A stretch of 64,000 nucleotides of DNA from Dryococelus australis (lineage: Eukaryota > Arthropoda > Insecta > Phasmatodea > Phasmatidae). Location: positions 61,225,251 through 61,289,250 of the forward strand of contig CM056994.1 in assembly GCA_029891345.1 (NCBI GenBank). Direction: 5' to 3'. A program made the position numbers and the translations under genes. Within the stretch, counting starts at the first letter, position 1. Each line of letters begins with the position of its first letter. The notes under the pieces were generated by a model. It saw only the letters and a list, made by a program, of their open reading frames with translations, had not been told where the DNA came from and did no database searches. This document shows, in pieces, positions 33,601 through 44,970 of this stretch.

Positions 33601-34791
33601 GTCAGTCAGCCTCTCCAGCCCCGGTCAAGGTCACGTTGGCGCCACGCTGTCGCGAGTTGCCTCCTGCTTGCACATTCCACTTCTGCGCTTACTATCTCTG
33701 TCTGCAGCTCTTCTCGCAGACGTCTTCATGCTCCTATCTTCTCCCAGTTACACTAATGGTTCATGTTTGCAGGGAAATATTTAAACTTTCCAAATGAATT
33801 ATTTGGGAAAAAAAGAAAAATTTTTAAAATGTGTAAACTTTTGAAAATGTTCTGTCCAATCAAAATGCTTCCTTTAATGCTGAATGCTACTTGTTTGTTA
33901 ATGCTTATTACTTGCTTTACTTTTGTGTGCACATTAATTCTCAAAAATTTTACTTTGTAAAAATGTTCGTCCCAGAGCAAAATTAGTTTTAGTAAAACTG
34001 TTTTTCTTGGAAGCTGTCTGCTATTTGCATTGGACTGTGTCTTTGCCTTACTTCTTTAGGTGCAAAATAAGGAAAAAAAGTATTATGTGCATTAGTACAC
34101 TGTTTCTTACTGTTCATATTACTGGCATAATACGTGTTAATGATTTAACTATTTTCGATACTCATCGAAACTGCTGCTGGAATTCTTGGTTGCTGGACTT
34201 GCATACATATACAACACTCTCAATGCCCTTTCTACTTAGGAAAACTACACACGTCTTTATTTCATTGCACATATATTTAAACATGCACTGGGGTTGGAAC
34301 AATCTCTACATTTCACCACGTGTCATCCACACGGGTATGATGCGTGCTAATTCTTCGTTATGTGTTGTTTAAATTGCAATTGTGAGAATTAAAAATTTTT
34401 AAAATTTATTACACATTTGATTACGTGTTTCTAGAACACATATGATTTAAAATAAAGTATTCCAGTTGTGTCTTTGATTGTTTGCAATGACTTTGAAAAT
34501 GTCTCCACAGCTGACCATGTGTTTTTTAAACACGTGTGGTTACTTGTTGCATGTACTGATTCAAATTCTAAATTCCTGAAACTCTTAAACTTGTTTCTTG
34601 CAAATAATTCATTACCTACTGTTCATCATTCTTTGCACTGATTTGAAAGTTGGCGTTTAGCTCTTGTCTGAAACATTGTGCAAACAGAACAGAATATCTA
34701 ATTTGTAAAATGTGCTTGTATTATTGAAATTTCCATGTGTGATTTTTCCTTGAAGCGGAAATGCTTTATTTTTAAACTGTACTTTACGTCC
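33601..34791. other. AT-rich leader of the LARD-like element
   Basis: Between the 5' LTR and the coding track. The short open stretches here show no conserved motif. The transition to AT-rich DNA at about 33780 is abrupt. Confidence 0.4.
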
Positions 34792-36454
34792 TGATGACCT
34801 GGTACTCAGGCCCCAAGGATGATACGTTTGCCCATCAGACCTTCAGACAGACAAAGTGGTTTGCATACTTGGGGCCAGCCCTTCTTGGAGAGCAGTGAGA
34901 TAGGGGTCGTGTGACGATGGTCTAAAAGGATCCCTGGTGTCTGCGTCTTTGTTGTTGTGGTTGCTGTTTACCACGTACACTTACATACACTGATGTTAAG
35001 GTGATATTTTTTACCATCACAAAATGGTGGGATGTCTGCCTTCCACACACCATTTAGTGACACTGCTTCTATGATGTCTACGGGACAGCTTTCATAAGGT
35101 GCAATTGCAAACACTGTATATTACCCTACGGCCTTAAGGACCCCTGCCCAAAATTTATTTAAGAGTAAAACTCAATAAGAGACATGAATTCAATTTGAAT
35201 ACGTTTTATTGACATTAAAACACATACTACACTCATTGGATGAATGGTGAAGTGAAGCTGTCTCTGCACTTATGAGGTCTGTCAATGACCTGAAACTGCA
35301 ACTGGGCAAGGCTCTTAATATTTAATGTGAATTATGTTCCCGCTGATGGGAAAAAGCAGTGGGTCCAGCCCTCAGTACTGTAATCAAATAGGTTCCGGTT
35401 AATTAAATTTACTATTGTAGAATGAAGTGATTGATAGCCTACATGCTGGTACCGAGGGTGGTCACTGAGCTGACCTCCTGCGCTGCTGCTCTCTCTGCAT
35501 GCCAAGGCCAAGATGCCAGCATGGCCACGATGAAGGCTCCAAATGCCTGCGCTAAGGTCAAGTTGCTATCTGCATGAACTTAAATGCATGCTTTCTTAAC
35601 AACTAGCATGGAACATGTAATACTCTGAATTAAGTGAACATATTGGTGGCATCCCCGTGAGCTAGCCATCGAGCATTCCTTCGGCTGCTTAAAAACATTT
35701 GCGGGGGATGTCACCGCACTTACATCATAAACGAATTTCTCTAAGGCTGTGCTGTACAGTTCAGTTTAAAATAGTTGCTTTGCCACTGAATTTAATACTA
35801 GCAAATTGCATGCAGGTCCTTTGCTGCTAATCTTAAACCCTTTAAGAAAAGTCGTCACATCCGCTGCCATGTAGCCGCAGAACGTCACTTCCGCCCTCAC
35901 GCCATGCTCTGTGACGTCACTACATATGCTGTGTTTAGTACTTGTGAAAAGGTACTACAGGCAACTTCATTTTACCTGGACTATAAAGAAAACTATTTAT
36001 CACTAACTTATTGCAGGGATGAAACTTGAGGATAGGCTGGGCAATGATATTCCCTGCCTATAGGGGTTGCATAAGGGCCAGCGAGCACTACAAGAAGACC
36101 AACAGGCTCGTCTAAGTAGCACGCGTGGTAGGAGCTTATTACACTACTGCGTGGGCAGCTCACTGGTTCCTACCAATGTATTTTGTACCTGGTGGTCGTA
36201 GTTTTGCGGGGACACCCGTGCCAGATCGTTAACTAATTTCCCCCAGGAGATATCTCTTGAAGGAAAATTATTAAATCATTGTTTGTGAGATATGCGATAT
36301 GGGTCCCAGAGAAAAGTGATTTGCTTGTTCTAGGCGACCTGCACCAAAGTACTCTTGGCTGTTCTCGTCGACCCTTGGCGTGCTCTAATTGCGATTTTTG
36401 ACTGTGTGGTACAAATGGTCAGGGAGACGCGGAGTGAACTCTGCATTCATGTCA
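34792..36454 (-). repeat. 5' LTR of the LARD-like element
   Basis: About 1.66 kb, in direct orientation to the copy at 29046, and intact relative to it. No primer-binding site starting TGG directly abuts its inner edge (minus-strand GGACGTAAAG). The primer is unknown, or the boundary is a few bases off. Confidence 0.8.
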
Positions 36455-37473
36455 ATATGAATGCAGTGCGTTATCAGTTTGGTGTAATTTTCTAGACGTC
36501 AGAATCCATTGTTTACATAATTTGAAGGATTTGCCTGACAGTAGAACTGCAGCAGGGTTGCAGAAAAGTTTGAATTATAAATGAATGCACTATTACACAA
36601 GTGCTAATGTGAACATGGTGTAAAATTTTACCAAATACTCAGTTTCGTGCAAAATACTGTAAATTGTTAAGTTCTTTTAAGGGTTTTGCTGTAGGCTTAG
36701 TTGATGACATACTTAAGAGTGAAATACACACATGAATTCAATGGGAGGTTTTTCATGCACATGTTTAATAATTGTTGCCCAATGGACAAGAAACCATGTT
36801 CTAATAAGCTATAGGATGCTAACTAGAGGTGGTCTGGCAGCCAGAGGTAGCTGGAAGCTTATCAGCTGAAACTTGTTTACATGCTAATTATGCAGTGTTA
36901 CCGAACTGGCAGGATAAATTCAGCACTGCAGTTTCTTCCTGTGAATTCAACTGTGTTGCTCAATGGTGTCTGGCTACCTTACAGTATTTACATGTCAGCA
37001 ACTCTGCACTGTTGCGTAATTGCAGGGGTGCCATTGTGTACATTGAGCTAGTGGGTAATATTTGTCTCACTATGTGCAAGGTTAATAAATTTTATGTAAA
37101 GGGGACTTGGACAATCAAGATAATTACCATATTAAAGTAGTAAAAGCATCACCTTGCAATGAAGGAATAACTGTATCCTGAGTTGTTTGCATTTGCAGTT
37201 TTCCCATGAACCTGAAAATGTAAGCTGTCCTGTAATTTGAAACATCAATGGATAGATGTGCTACAGATGAGACACATTATTTCAGAAATTAATTTGCGAG
37301 ACACAGTTTACAGTTTTTTTAGAATGCCGTCCATACAGATGTTTAGACCTGTGTAAACATCTAACAGTGCAGTATTTGTAGATGTCTTTCCAACTTTTGA
37401 GAGTTTCTGTATAGTGTTGCAGCCAGCTAGTGAGCATTATTGTAAGTCCTGAACACTATGGTTTGTGGTGCAG
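36455..37473. other. Distal intron 1, no gene recognised
   Basis: Unique-looking intronic sequence up to the exon 2 acceptor. A pyrimidine-rich stretch precedes the AG at 37472-37473. Confidence 0.5.
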
Positions 37474-37582
37474 GTTGTTTGAGGATGAAGAACAGGACTT
37501 ATTCAGAGATTTGCAGTCCCTTCCGAGAAACGCTGCTCTCAGGAAACTGAATGATCTGATAAAGCGAGCTAGGTTAGCAAAG
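37474..37582 (+). CDS. Past1: EHD-family ATPase, coding exon 2
   Basis: A 109-bp exon follows a CAG acceptor and ends at a consensus donor GTAAGT. Spliced to exon 1 it completes an Arg codon and reads [20 protein letters not shown], then [15 protein letters not shown], the helical segment after the G domain that is nearly invariant in EHDs. The exon ends in phase 0 after codon 304. The preceding intron is about 16.3 kb and full of mobile elements. Confidence 0.95.
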
Positions 37583-37755
37583 GTAAGTTGTATGTGGTGT
37601 GCAAAACTTTCAGTAGGACTCTTGATAGTCGCATGTGTGTAATGTTATGTGTGAAATAGCATATTTATCTATAAGTGTGTATTTTAATTTGTGAAAATGG
37701 TTAAGGTTTTTTTTTAAGATTTTTAGTTGTGGCAGTTTGGTATTTTACTGTGTAG

Positions 37756-38250
37756 CATTGCCCTGTTCGCTACAAGTTGAGGTTCGGCTGGACTTAGCCA
37801 GTTTAGAGCACAAAAGTTGTTCACCTGGTTGTTGAGAAATAATAGGAGAAATTTTCCATGTCTGAATCAGACCGGGTTTATTGTTGAAGGTCTAGCACAG
37901 TTTACATTTATATCAGCACTACACGACATGACAGACCTTTCTTCTCGTCAAAAACCCTCAGGTTCACAGAGTCACAGTATTGGTTACAAAAAGTTCCAAT
38001 ACAAAGCTCGACTAGCGAGAAAAATTTAAGAAGACAAGGGGGAGGAAAAAGAAAAGAAATCTTCCCCCTTGATGTTTATTGGCCTCCCACACCCGCAGAA
38101 ACAATTTAGTAGAAGTTCTTGAAGTCCAAAAGTACTCTTGAAGGTTATTTATGAAAAAAGACAGAAATTAAGGCCGTCGGTGCTTGCAGATGTGTGTGAA
38201 GTTCTTCCTTCACGAGGGTGTCTCCTCAACGGTTGTTGTAATAATGCGGA
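37756..38250 (-). repeat. Dispersed repeat R490, copy 1
   Basis: It shares GCATTGCCCTGTTCGCTACA at its left end and CGGTTGTTGTAATAATG at its right end with a copy at 55943-56427, and most of the sequence between agrees. Read on the minus strand it has an AATAAA signal near 37880, so it may be a solo LTR in minus orientation. It has no coding capacity and lacks canonical TG...CA ends. Confidence 0.7.
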
Positions 38251-39290
38251 ACAGACACAGAAATTCCATCAACCATACAAAGGTAAGCTAAGTGTATCAA
38301 GTATGTTTCAAAATTTCACAAAAAACATTTGAGCTAAATACAATTGAAAAAATTTTAATTCATGTTGTAGTTGGTGTGAAATAAGAAAAGTGTAACCAAT
38401 TGTGTGGACAACAACCCTTATGTAAACATAAATATCTTGCATATTTCAACAAAGATCTTCATAGTACACAAAAAAAACCTTTACTTGTAAATATTACAAC
38501 AATAAAACACTGTTACACGTGACTCTATTCCAAGAAAAAATACTGCAAGATCATTTATCATTATTAATAACACTTTCAATTAAAAAATTATGTTTCACAG
38601 TATTATTGACATGATAACCTCAAAGATAATTTTTCATCACATATTATATTTAAAAGCAAAACAATTGAAAAACCGCTGCAATTTTGATAATCCATTTAAG
38701 TGAGGGTGTATTTCCTTCCCATGTCATAGTATTCTCTGTTAAATTGCCATATTTACTTTAATTAATCACTGGGATCAACACCCAACATTTAACAAGGCAT
38801 TTGATCCAGGTCTGCCACAACATTATACAAAACCACTGCCACATTTACATTAATACAAAAAACTAGGTCATTGTACACACAAAATAGGTACACAGACCTG
38901 TCCCACCTTAACACATACTCGAAGAGTGAAGACCCAATGACACAAACTGGAGCAATTCCTCAACACTACCCCTCTAACATCTTCACCACTTACTATACAA
39001 CACCTCAACTTGTATCCTTTGTCAAAAAAAAAATAGGAGAGCCCTTCATTTTATTTTTCACTTAGGATTTAAATTATAGTAGTTAACTTTTAAAATAACT
39101 TTTCATTTCCATTTTTCAAAACAACGTTTGAAACATATGCACTCATTCATATTTGCAAACTCAAAACTGTTATTAAATGCATTTCCTAAATTTGAAATGT
39201 TTGCACAAGTTAAAAATCTTCAAATCTTAAATTTATTGTTACTGGTCAATAATACAAGTAAACAACTGTTTTAATTACACATATCAGAAC
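38251..39290. other. AT-rich intronic sequence, no gene recognised
   Basis: No repeated or coding structure found. Poly-A-rich tracts are frequent. Confidence 0.4.
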
Positions 39291-39970
39291 TGACATGTGC
39301 TACGGCCCCCAGCCTAAGACAGTTTGTCCGGCCGTACCCCATAATGTCACCGTAGCGAGGCTACACACTCTACTCTGAGTGTGCGCCTGGTCACCGGAGC
39401 AATGAGGGGCAGCGCAAGAGCAGGGTACGCTGGTGCAAGTGCAGCCGGTGATTGCTATGGCAACAGATGACACCGCGGAGGAAATAATTAGGACCCTGTA
39501 TTGAACTGGAACATTTCAGGCCTACTTAAGAGACGTTATTGTGTTATTCATTAAAGATGTTTATGATTTGTTTTGCCAATGTTTTTGTATTTTTATTGTG
39601 TTGCAAGGTAATGTGTTATTATTTATTTTCAACTTTCACAGAGTGTTTTGTCCATCCCATTTCACCAGCGTTGATGCCGTAGGAATATTTGTATTGTTTT
39701 CACATGTTTAATTATTGTATTTTATTAGTGCAAGGGTCAAACATGCAAGTCATCTCAGAAAGTAGTCTCGTTTCGGCACGAGGGTAAGCTGAGGTGAGCC
39801 CGCATCACAGAGCGTGAAGTCAGTCAGCTAGCAGCAAGTCATGGAGGTGGAGTGTGTGTGTGTTAGGCATTGGCGTTTCCAGCACACCCGGGCGACCATC
39901 AACCTTTTTGCAACTAGATATGTAACTGCAGTAGACTAATTATTTCTGGAACATTTTTGTGTCTCGTCGC
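39291..39970 (+). repeat. 5' LTR of element B (at least 680 bp)
   Basis: It starts TGACATGTGCTACGGCCCCC and matches 46980-47658 in direct orientation up to CTCGTCGC. Its true end is unknown because the partner is cut off there. A TGG that could start the primer-binding site lies at about 40349 (ACAATGGTGCATAGCC). If that is right, the LTR is about 1.05 kb. Confidence 0.8.
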
Positions 39971-41517
39971 TCTGTAAGCCACCTCCACTCCCCGGTGGAT
40001 TAGCATCGCCCCAGGGAGCTTAATGTGCACGTAATTATTTGAGTGTCATCAGACATTTTTCCGCTTCACCGCATGGCTGGTTAAAATAGCTGAGTGTGTT
40101 TTGTGTAAAGTTCCCTCAGAGAAGGGGTGTAGATTTAACGTAATAAATAACTTGTTGCAAGTCAGTTGTTTATTCATGACCACATATGCGTTTAAGGGGA
40201 CTGGCCTTAATAATCCCGCTCAATCAGCACGTAAGTCTCATTTTCAGTGTAATCAGTTTTGTTCCTATCTGTATGGGCGTGTGGGAGGCCCTGACAGCCC
40301 ACATATGCGAGTGTTATGGTTAGGAAGTTTTCCTGCCAACAGCAACAATGGTGCATAGCCGACAGATGGGCTATCATTTAGGAAACAACCAGCAACTGGA
40401 GCAATTATCTACAGGCGGATGACAAAAATCCAACAACTACGGCGAGGAGATTGGTCCCCGGTCGACGGCCTACAACCCTGAGGTTAAGAGGAGCATCATC
40501 ATATTTGACGGCGTTTGGCACCCTGGGTGTATTTGTTCCTTTCCTTTCACCATTACCGCTCCAGAAAACCCCATTCCAACCTTTACCGGCATCGGCCGTG
40601 CATCAGATGGCTTGCCCAAGTGGGGCCATTCTTCTACCACAAAATATTCCCGCCAAAAATTCTCCCCCAGATTTTTTGCAATCTTCCAAAATTTTCCTGA
40701 TTTTTCCTGAAATATCAGCTTTTCCTGTCTTTTTCCTTCCCGCAACGGCATGAGGGCGACAGTAAGGAGGCAACCTTGTCAACACTGTCAACAATCTGCA
40801 GGTGATATCATGCCGGGAGCGACACCATGCTACTTGGAGGGTAGGCAGCAGCGAAAAAGAAGTGATGGGGTGGAGGCTACGTGCCCTATCCCCTCAGCAG
40901 TCTCCGCCACCAACCACCAGCTGAACTCCTTGCGTGCGTCAGCTGTGATGTTGGGTCATCAACCCTGCATGGACAGGCCAGCCACGCTGCGAGAGGGGAG
41001 GGCGACACCTCCCCAACCCGCGCTTCCATGCCGGTCAGCCGCATCTCCCGTGTACATGTGTTTGTTGACAAAGAAACCATGGCTGGCAGGATGACTGACA
41101 GTGCGCTGGCACAGTGGTGTCCTGAATGCTTACACCCTATGGTAACTGATGAACACTCACAAAATTTTAACAGTGCCAATTGTCAATGCTGTTGCAAGAC
41201 CAGCCCAACAGACATCCATACCGGTGACAACCGTGTAACAAAAGACAGTTGCAGTGAAACAATGTAGGACAGTACAATTTTCGTAACGCAAGTAAAGTCT
41301 GTACACAGACATTTTCCAAATTACAATTTTCCGAAATACTGTGATAATTTGTTGTGTAATGGTCAGGGTACAATAATACTTCAGTGTGTACAGTGTGACG
41401 TAAAATATTAAAAAAAAAAAATGCCTCAGTGTCAACAGAACAGCATTCACTTGCAGGACTTGCATATGTTTGCTTGTTGTGTCACACAACGTCAAGTAAG
41501 TTCAGACAGGGTGTAGT

Positions 41518-42910
41518 TTGTGCACAAAGGAAACCGCAGACATCTCTTGTGATCAGGTGTTGGACCTATTGGGACAATGGGACAATGACGTGGCTGTAAA
41601 TGTGAATAGCAATTTTTCGCAGATAACATTGGCACGGGACACTAACAATGTGTCAGGTGTGGCAGCGCAAGCAAAGGAGGGGGAGGAGAGAAGAGACATT
41701 GCGCGCTTCTGCCGTGCACGTGGCAAGTGTAAACAAGCTCTCGCCACCGAACCTAACCCACCAATCACGCCGCATGTGTACCAACTACCCACACCATTTT
41801 CCCCGCCATTACCACATGTTTCCTTCACCTATCTGTCCAACAATAGTGCCGAACTATTAACCCACTTTTCTAAATTTTCCGTACATAACAATGATGCCAC
41901 AAACACCAAGCATGGTAAACACAGTCAGAAGCGGAACCACGGAGCTCACCCAAAACTCACATCCGCCAGGACCGTTCGCAGCGAAGACACCATCAAAATT
42001 TCAAATGTTGCCCACGTTTGTGGGCACTGCAACAGAAGATCCGGCAGTCTTTGTGGAAGACTGCGTATCCCGTCTTACGAGATACAGCATCAGCCGTGAT
42101 GAATGGGCCAGGTGCGTCGGAGTGCAACTCTCCAGAGGTGCGCGCTCTTGGTGGGTCTCACTCAACCACTACAGGCTTCAGTGGGAGGGGGTTTGACATG
42201 CATTCCACTGCATATTTCGAGGCGTTTTCACATCTGTACAGGCCCAAAGCAGGTTGACTCTGGAAAGCCAGCAATTGGGTGAGTCTTTAAGAGCGTTCAT
42301 AACACGTAAAAATCAACTTGTCAAACACTTCCATCCGAATTTGCCAGAACATGAATTTTAGAAGTAATTGGAGAAACGGCTAGACCAGAGTTTAGAGCAT
42401 CTCTAATTCTTTTGTTGAATGGGACTCTTGAAGTCTTAATGCATGCCGCAATTATTCTAGAGAGAATGCATGAAACATCCCACCGGGATGCAAACGGAGT
42501 AAAATGGCATCACGAGAAAAAAGACGAAAATGTAAACAAACCCAACTCTGGTATATCATGTAACTTTCAAACGCATTATAGTAATCACAGTGCACCAATG
42601 CATGGTAAACAGTACAATAATGCACAGCGTGGAAAATCGCACGGGGAACAAGCACACGGAAGCATGTATAAGTAAGAGCAGCAGAGGAACAGAGCAACAG
42701 GGACAAGTGGTCAGAGACCACCTCATCGAGGTGGACCAGGTGATAGTAATCTGCAATAGCAAGGATGGAATCAAGATTTTCCACCTCGTTATCCATGCAG
42801 GTATTGTCCAACGCTGCAGTATCATTGGCATAGCAAATGCCCAGACAATCCGCACATGAAAGAAATCAGGGAAGCGGCAGCACGTAAACAGCTGGGAAAC
42901 GGGTTGTAGG
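41518..42910 (+). pseudogene. Element B gag
   Basis: Two overlapping frames cover gag. The second, at 41891-42196, holds FQMLPTFVGTATEDPAVFVE followed by a W-containing block, the core of Ty3/gypsy capsids. LGESLRAFITRKNQLVKHF lies near 42280-42335. A CCHC-like knuckle, CRYCPTLQYHWHSKC, lies near 42797-42840, but its spacing (x5 instead of x4 before His) is off. Several stops break the frame. Confidence 0.7.
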
Positions 42911-42911
42911 G

Positions 42912-43579
42912 GTGAAAGAGTCGGGCTCTTCAGACGCCCTGCCCGCAAAAATTTGGATAACACCAGACGCAAAATTAACTCCACAACAAGCAATCGTACA
43001 AAATATTAGCAACAGTCACACACCATTCATACGTAGCCTAGTTACCGTTAACTGCCAGTTGTGCCATGTGTTAATTGACACTGCAGCTTTGCACAACTTC
43101 ATAGGACCACACTTTGTACGCAATCAGGACATGACGCCTACAGACAACGTAATTCGGTTGGCCATGAACCAGCATTGTAGTACGGCGTAGGACAGGTTGT
43201 AGTGACAGTTCAAGTATGCGACATTGAAACAACCACGACTGTTATTTTTACACCAGAGATACGTGAGGAAGCTATTTTGGGGATACCTTGGTTAACCGAA
43301 CAGCACATAATAGTGAAACCCACTGCGAGAACTATACATGTTGGCGCGAAAGAAAGACGCACTGTGTACAATTTGGATCGCTGCCCAAAGAATAGTCTAC
43401 CTGAGGACAAGTTAGGCGATTTTGACAACCAGGTCCCGTGCGAGTACCAGGCCACATTTCAGTGTGTACTTGATGAGCAACGAGATGTATTCGGAGGGAG
43501 TGATGCACTGAAATGTACAACTGTAGCGGAACACACAATACCACTTGTATATGAAAAGCCAGTTTACACTAGTCTGTGA
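42912..43579 (+). pseudogene. Element B protease
   Basis: The aspartic protease active site reads LIDTAALHNFIG near 43070, where the second Gly of the usual DTGA is Ala. The flap-side block ILGIPWLTEQ follows near 43280. A stop between the two halves (43190) and a frame change into RT make it nonfunctional. Confidence 0.7.
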
Positions 43580-44393
43580 GGCTATTTACCCTACTAAAAA
43601 GCAAAAACAGGAAATGCATGATGATAACGTGATGGCGCTAACGAACAGCCCATTCAATTCCGCAATTACATTAGCTGCAAAGAAGGATGGAACATGGCGA
43701 TTTTGTGTGGGTTTTCGATCGCTAAATCAAGTCATGTGCAGTTCACCGCTGCCGTATATAAGTGTGAAGTACGCGCTGAGTGTGCTAGGGCAAGCAAAGG
43801 TTTGGACGTCCTTGGTTTTGAAAAATGGAAATTGGCAAGTGCTGGTGAGATGTGAGGACAGGCTGAAAACAGCTTTCATGGCCTCAGACAGCCGGCGTTT
43901 TCAGTTTTGTGCAATGCCGTTTGGACTAAAATGCACGCCCGCGACATTCCAGGCGATAATAGTACGTGTGTTGGATGGCATTATTGGAGAGTATACGCTG
44001 GCATATCTCGATGATATTATTTGGTCAGACAGATGGGAGGAACACGTACATCACTTAGCAGTAGTCCTGGAAAGGCTTGCGATAAACAGTCTAACGTGCT
44101 CAATTGAGAAGGGCTGTGTGGGGAAAACGACAATCGATTTTCTGGGCCACGTAGTCAATCAGGAGGGAAACTGGCCGAATCTGGAACAATTTATGCTAAT
44201 TGACAACTATCCACAACCGAAAATCCGCAAGCAGCTGAGAAAGTTTTTCGGATTGATTAACTGGCTACGGAAACATTTGCCAAGGTTTGCAACAATCGCC
44301 ATGGCCTTGACGGAACTTTTGTCACCACAAAAGAGGTTTCAATGGATGAGCGAGACAGAAAAGGCATTCACGGAAATTAAGCAGGCATTTTGA
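43545..44393 (+). CDS. Element B reverse transcriptase domain (open, 282 codons)
   Basis: An uninterrupted RT domain with TLAAKKDGTWRFCVGFRSLN (motifs 1-2), FCAMPFGLKCTPATFQAII (motif 4), the catalytic YLDDIIW near 44005, FLGHVVNQEG (motif 6) and LRKFFGLINWLRK (connection). Motif 3 reads VWTSLVLKNGNWQ, where the first catalytic Asp (SxxDL) is Val/Leu-Lys, so activity is doubtful even though the frame is open. Confidence 0.85.
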   Translation: MYMKSQFTLVCEAIYPTKKQKQEMHDDNVMALTNSPFNSAITLAAKKDGTWRFCVGFRSLNQVMCSSPLPYISVKYALSVLGQAKVWTSLVLKNGNWQVLVRCEDRLKTAFMASDSRRFQFCAMPFGLKCTPATFQAIIVRVLDGIIGEYTLAYLDDIIWSDRWEEHVHHLAVVLERLAINSLTCSIEKGCVGKTTIDFLGHVVNQEGNWPNLEQFMLIDNYPQPKIRKQLRKFFGLINWLRKHLPRFATIAMALTELLSPQKRFQWMSETEKAFTEIKQAF

Positions 44394-44970
44394 TTGTGTC
44401 TGATGCTAGCAAGAATTTGTACCTTCAGACCGACGTCAGCCAGGACGGAATTGGTGCAGTATTGTACCAGGTCGGCGACAGTGGAGAGAAGTATGTCATC
44501 GACTTCGCAAGCACAAAACTAGGACCGGCGGAAAGACACTATGACGTGAATGAGAGGGAATGCTTAGCAGTGATATGGGCAGTTAAGAAATATCGCGCAT
44601 GCCTCAAGTACCAATGGTTCACACTGAGAATGACAATCAATGTCTAGTATGGTTACACAGAATGCTTGAGGCCCAGAGTAATTTAACGCAGTGGGCATTG
44701 CATTTACAGGCATACAATTTCACAGTGGAGCATGTGCCTGGAAAACAGAACAAGTTGGCAGATACGTTGTCATGACACTCTAACAATGGGTTAATTGTCA
44801 AAGATGAAACAAGATGGGAGGTTGTTTTGCCGCCAAATTCACGTGATCTGGTATCAGAAGTGTACGTGCAACAGATCACAGCTGCCAACAATGAGGACCT
44901 AATTAACGACGTTTACAGGGAGGTCATTGAGGCACAAGGAAATTGCAGGTTCGCACAGTAGAAGATGCAA
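44390..44970 (+). pseudogene. Element B RNase H domain
   Basis: LQTDVSQDGIGAVLYQ carries the first catalytic Asp, NERECLAVIWAVKKYR the Glu, and the distal block EHVPGKQNKLADTLS lies near 44730-44773. A frame change at about 44640 splits it. It is directly continuous with the RT. Confidence 0.8.

Larger units (their letters stand above)
29046..36454 (-). mobile_element. 7.4-kb LTR element with about 1.6-kb LTRs and no visible RT (LARD-like)
   Basis: Two direct repeats (29046-30589 and 34792-36454) flank a 4.2-kb interior. Read on the minus strand, both start TGAC and end GTCATCA, so they have TG...CA termini. Just inside the downstream LTR is a purine tract, AAAGAAAGGAGCG, read on the minus strand next to its TGAC start, which is where a plus-strand primer should be. 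The tetramer TATG lies one base outside each end (29041 and 36456) and may be the target duplication. The interior has a decayed Cys-rich coding track, but I found no protease, RT or integrase motif. I read it as a large non-autonomous retrotransposon; the autonomous parent is unknown. Confidence 0.72.

Noticed and set aside
34007-34372. A 121-codon plus-strand frame with hydrophobic residues
   Set aside because: It lies in the AT-rich leader of the LARD-like element; no conserved motif, and composition explains the openness.
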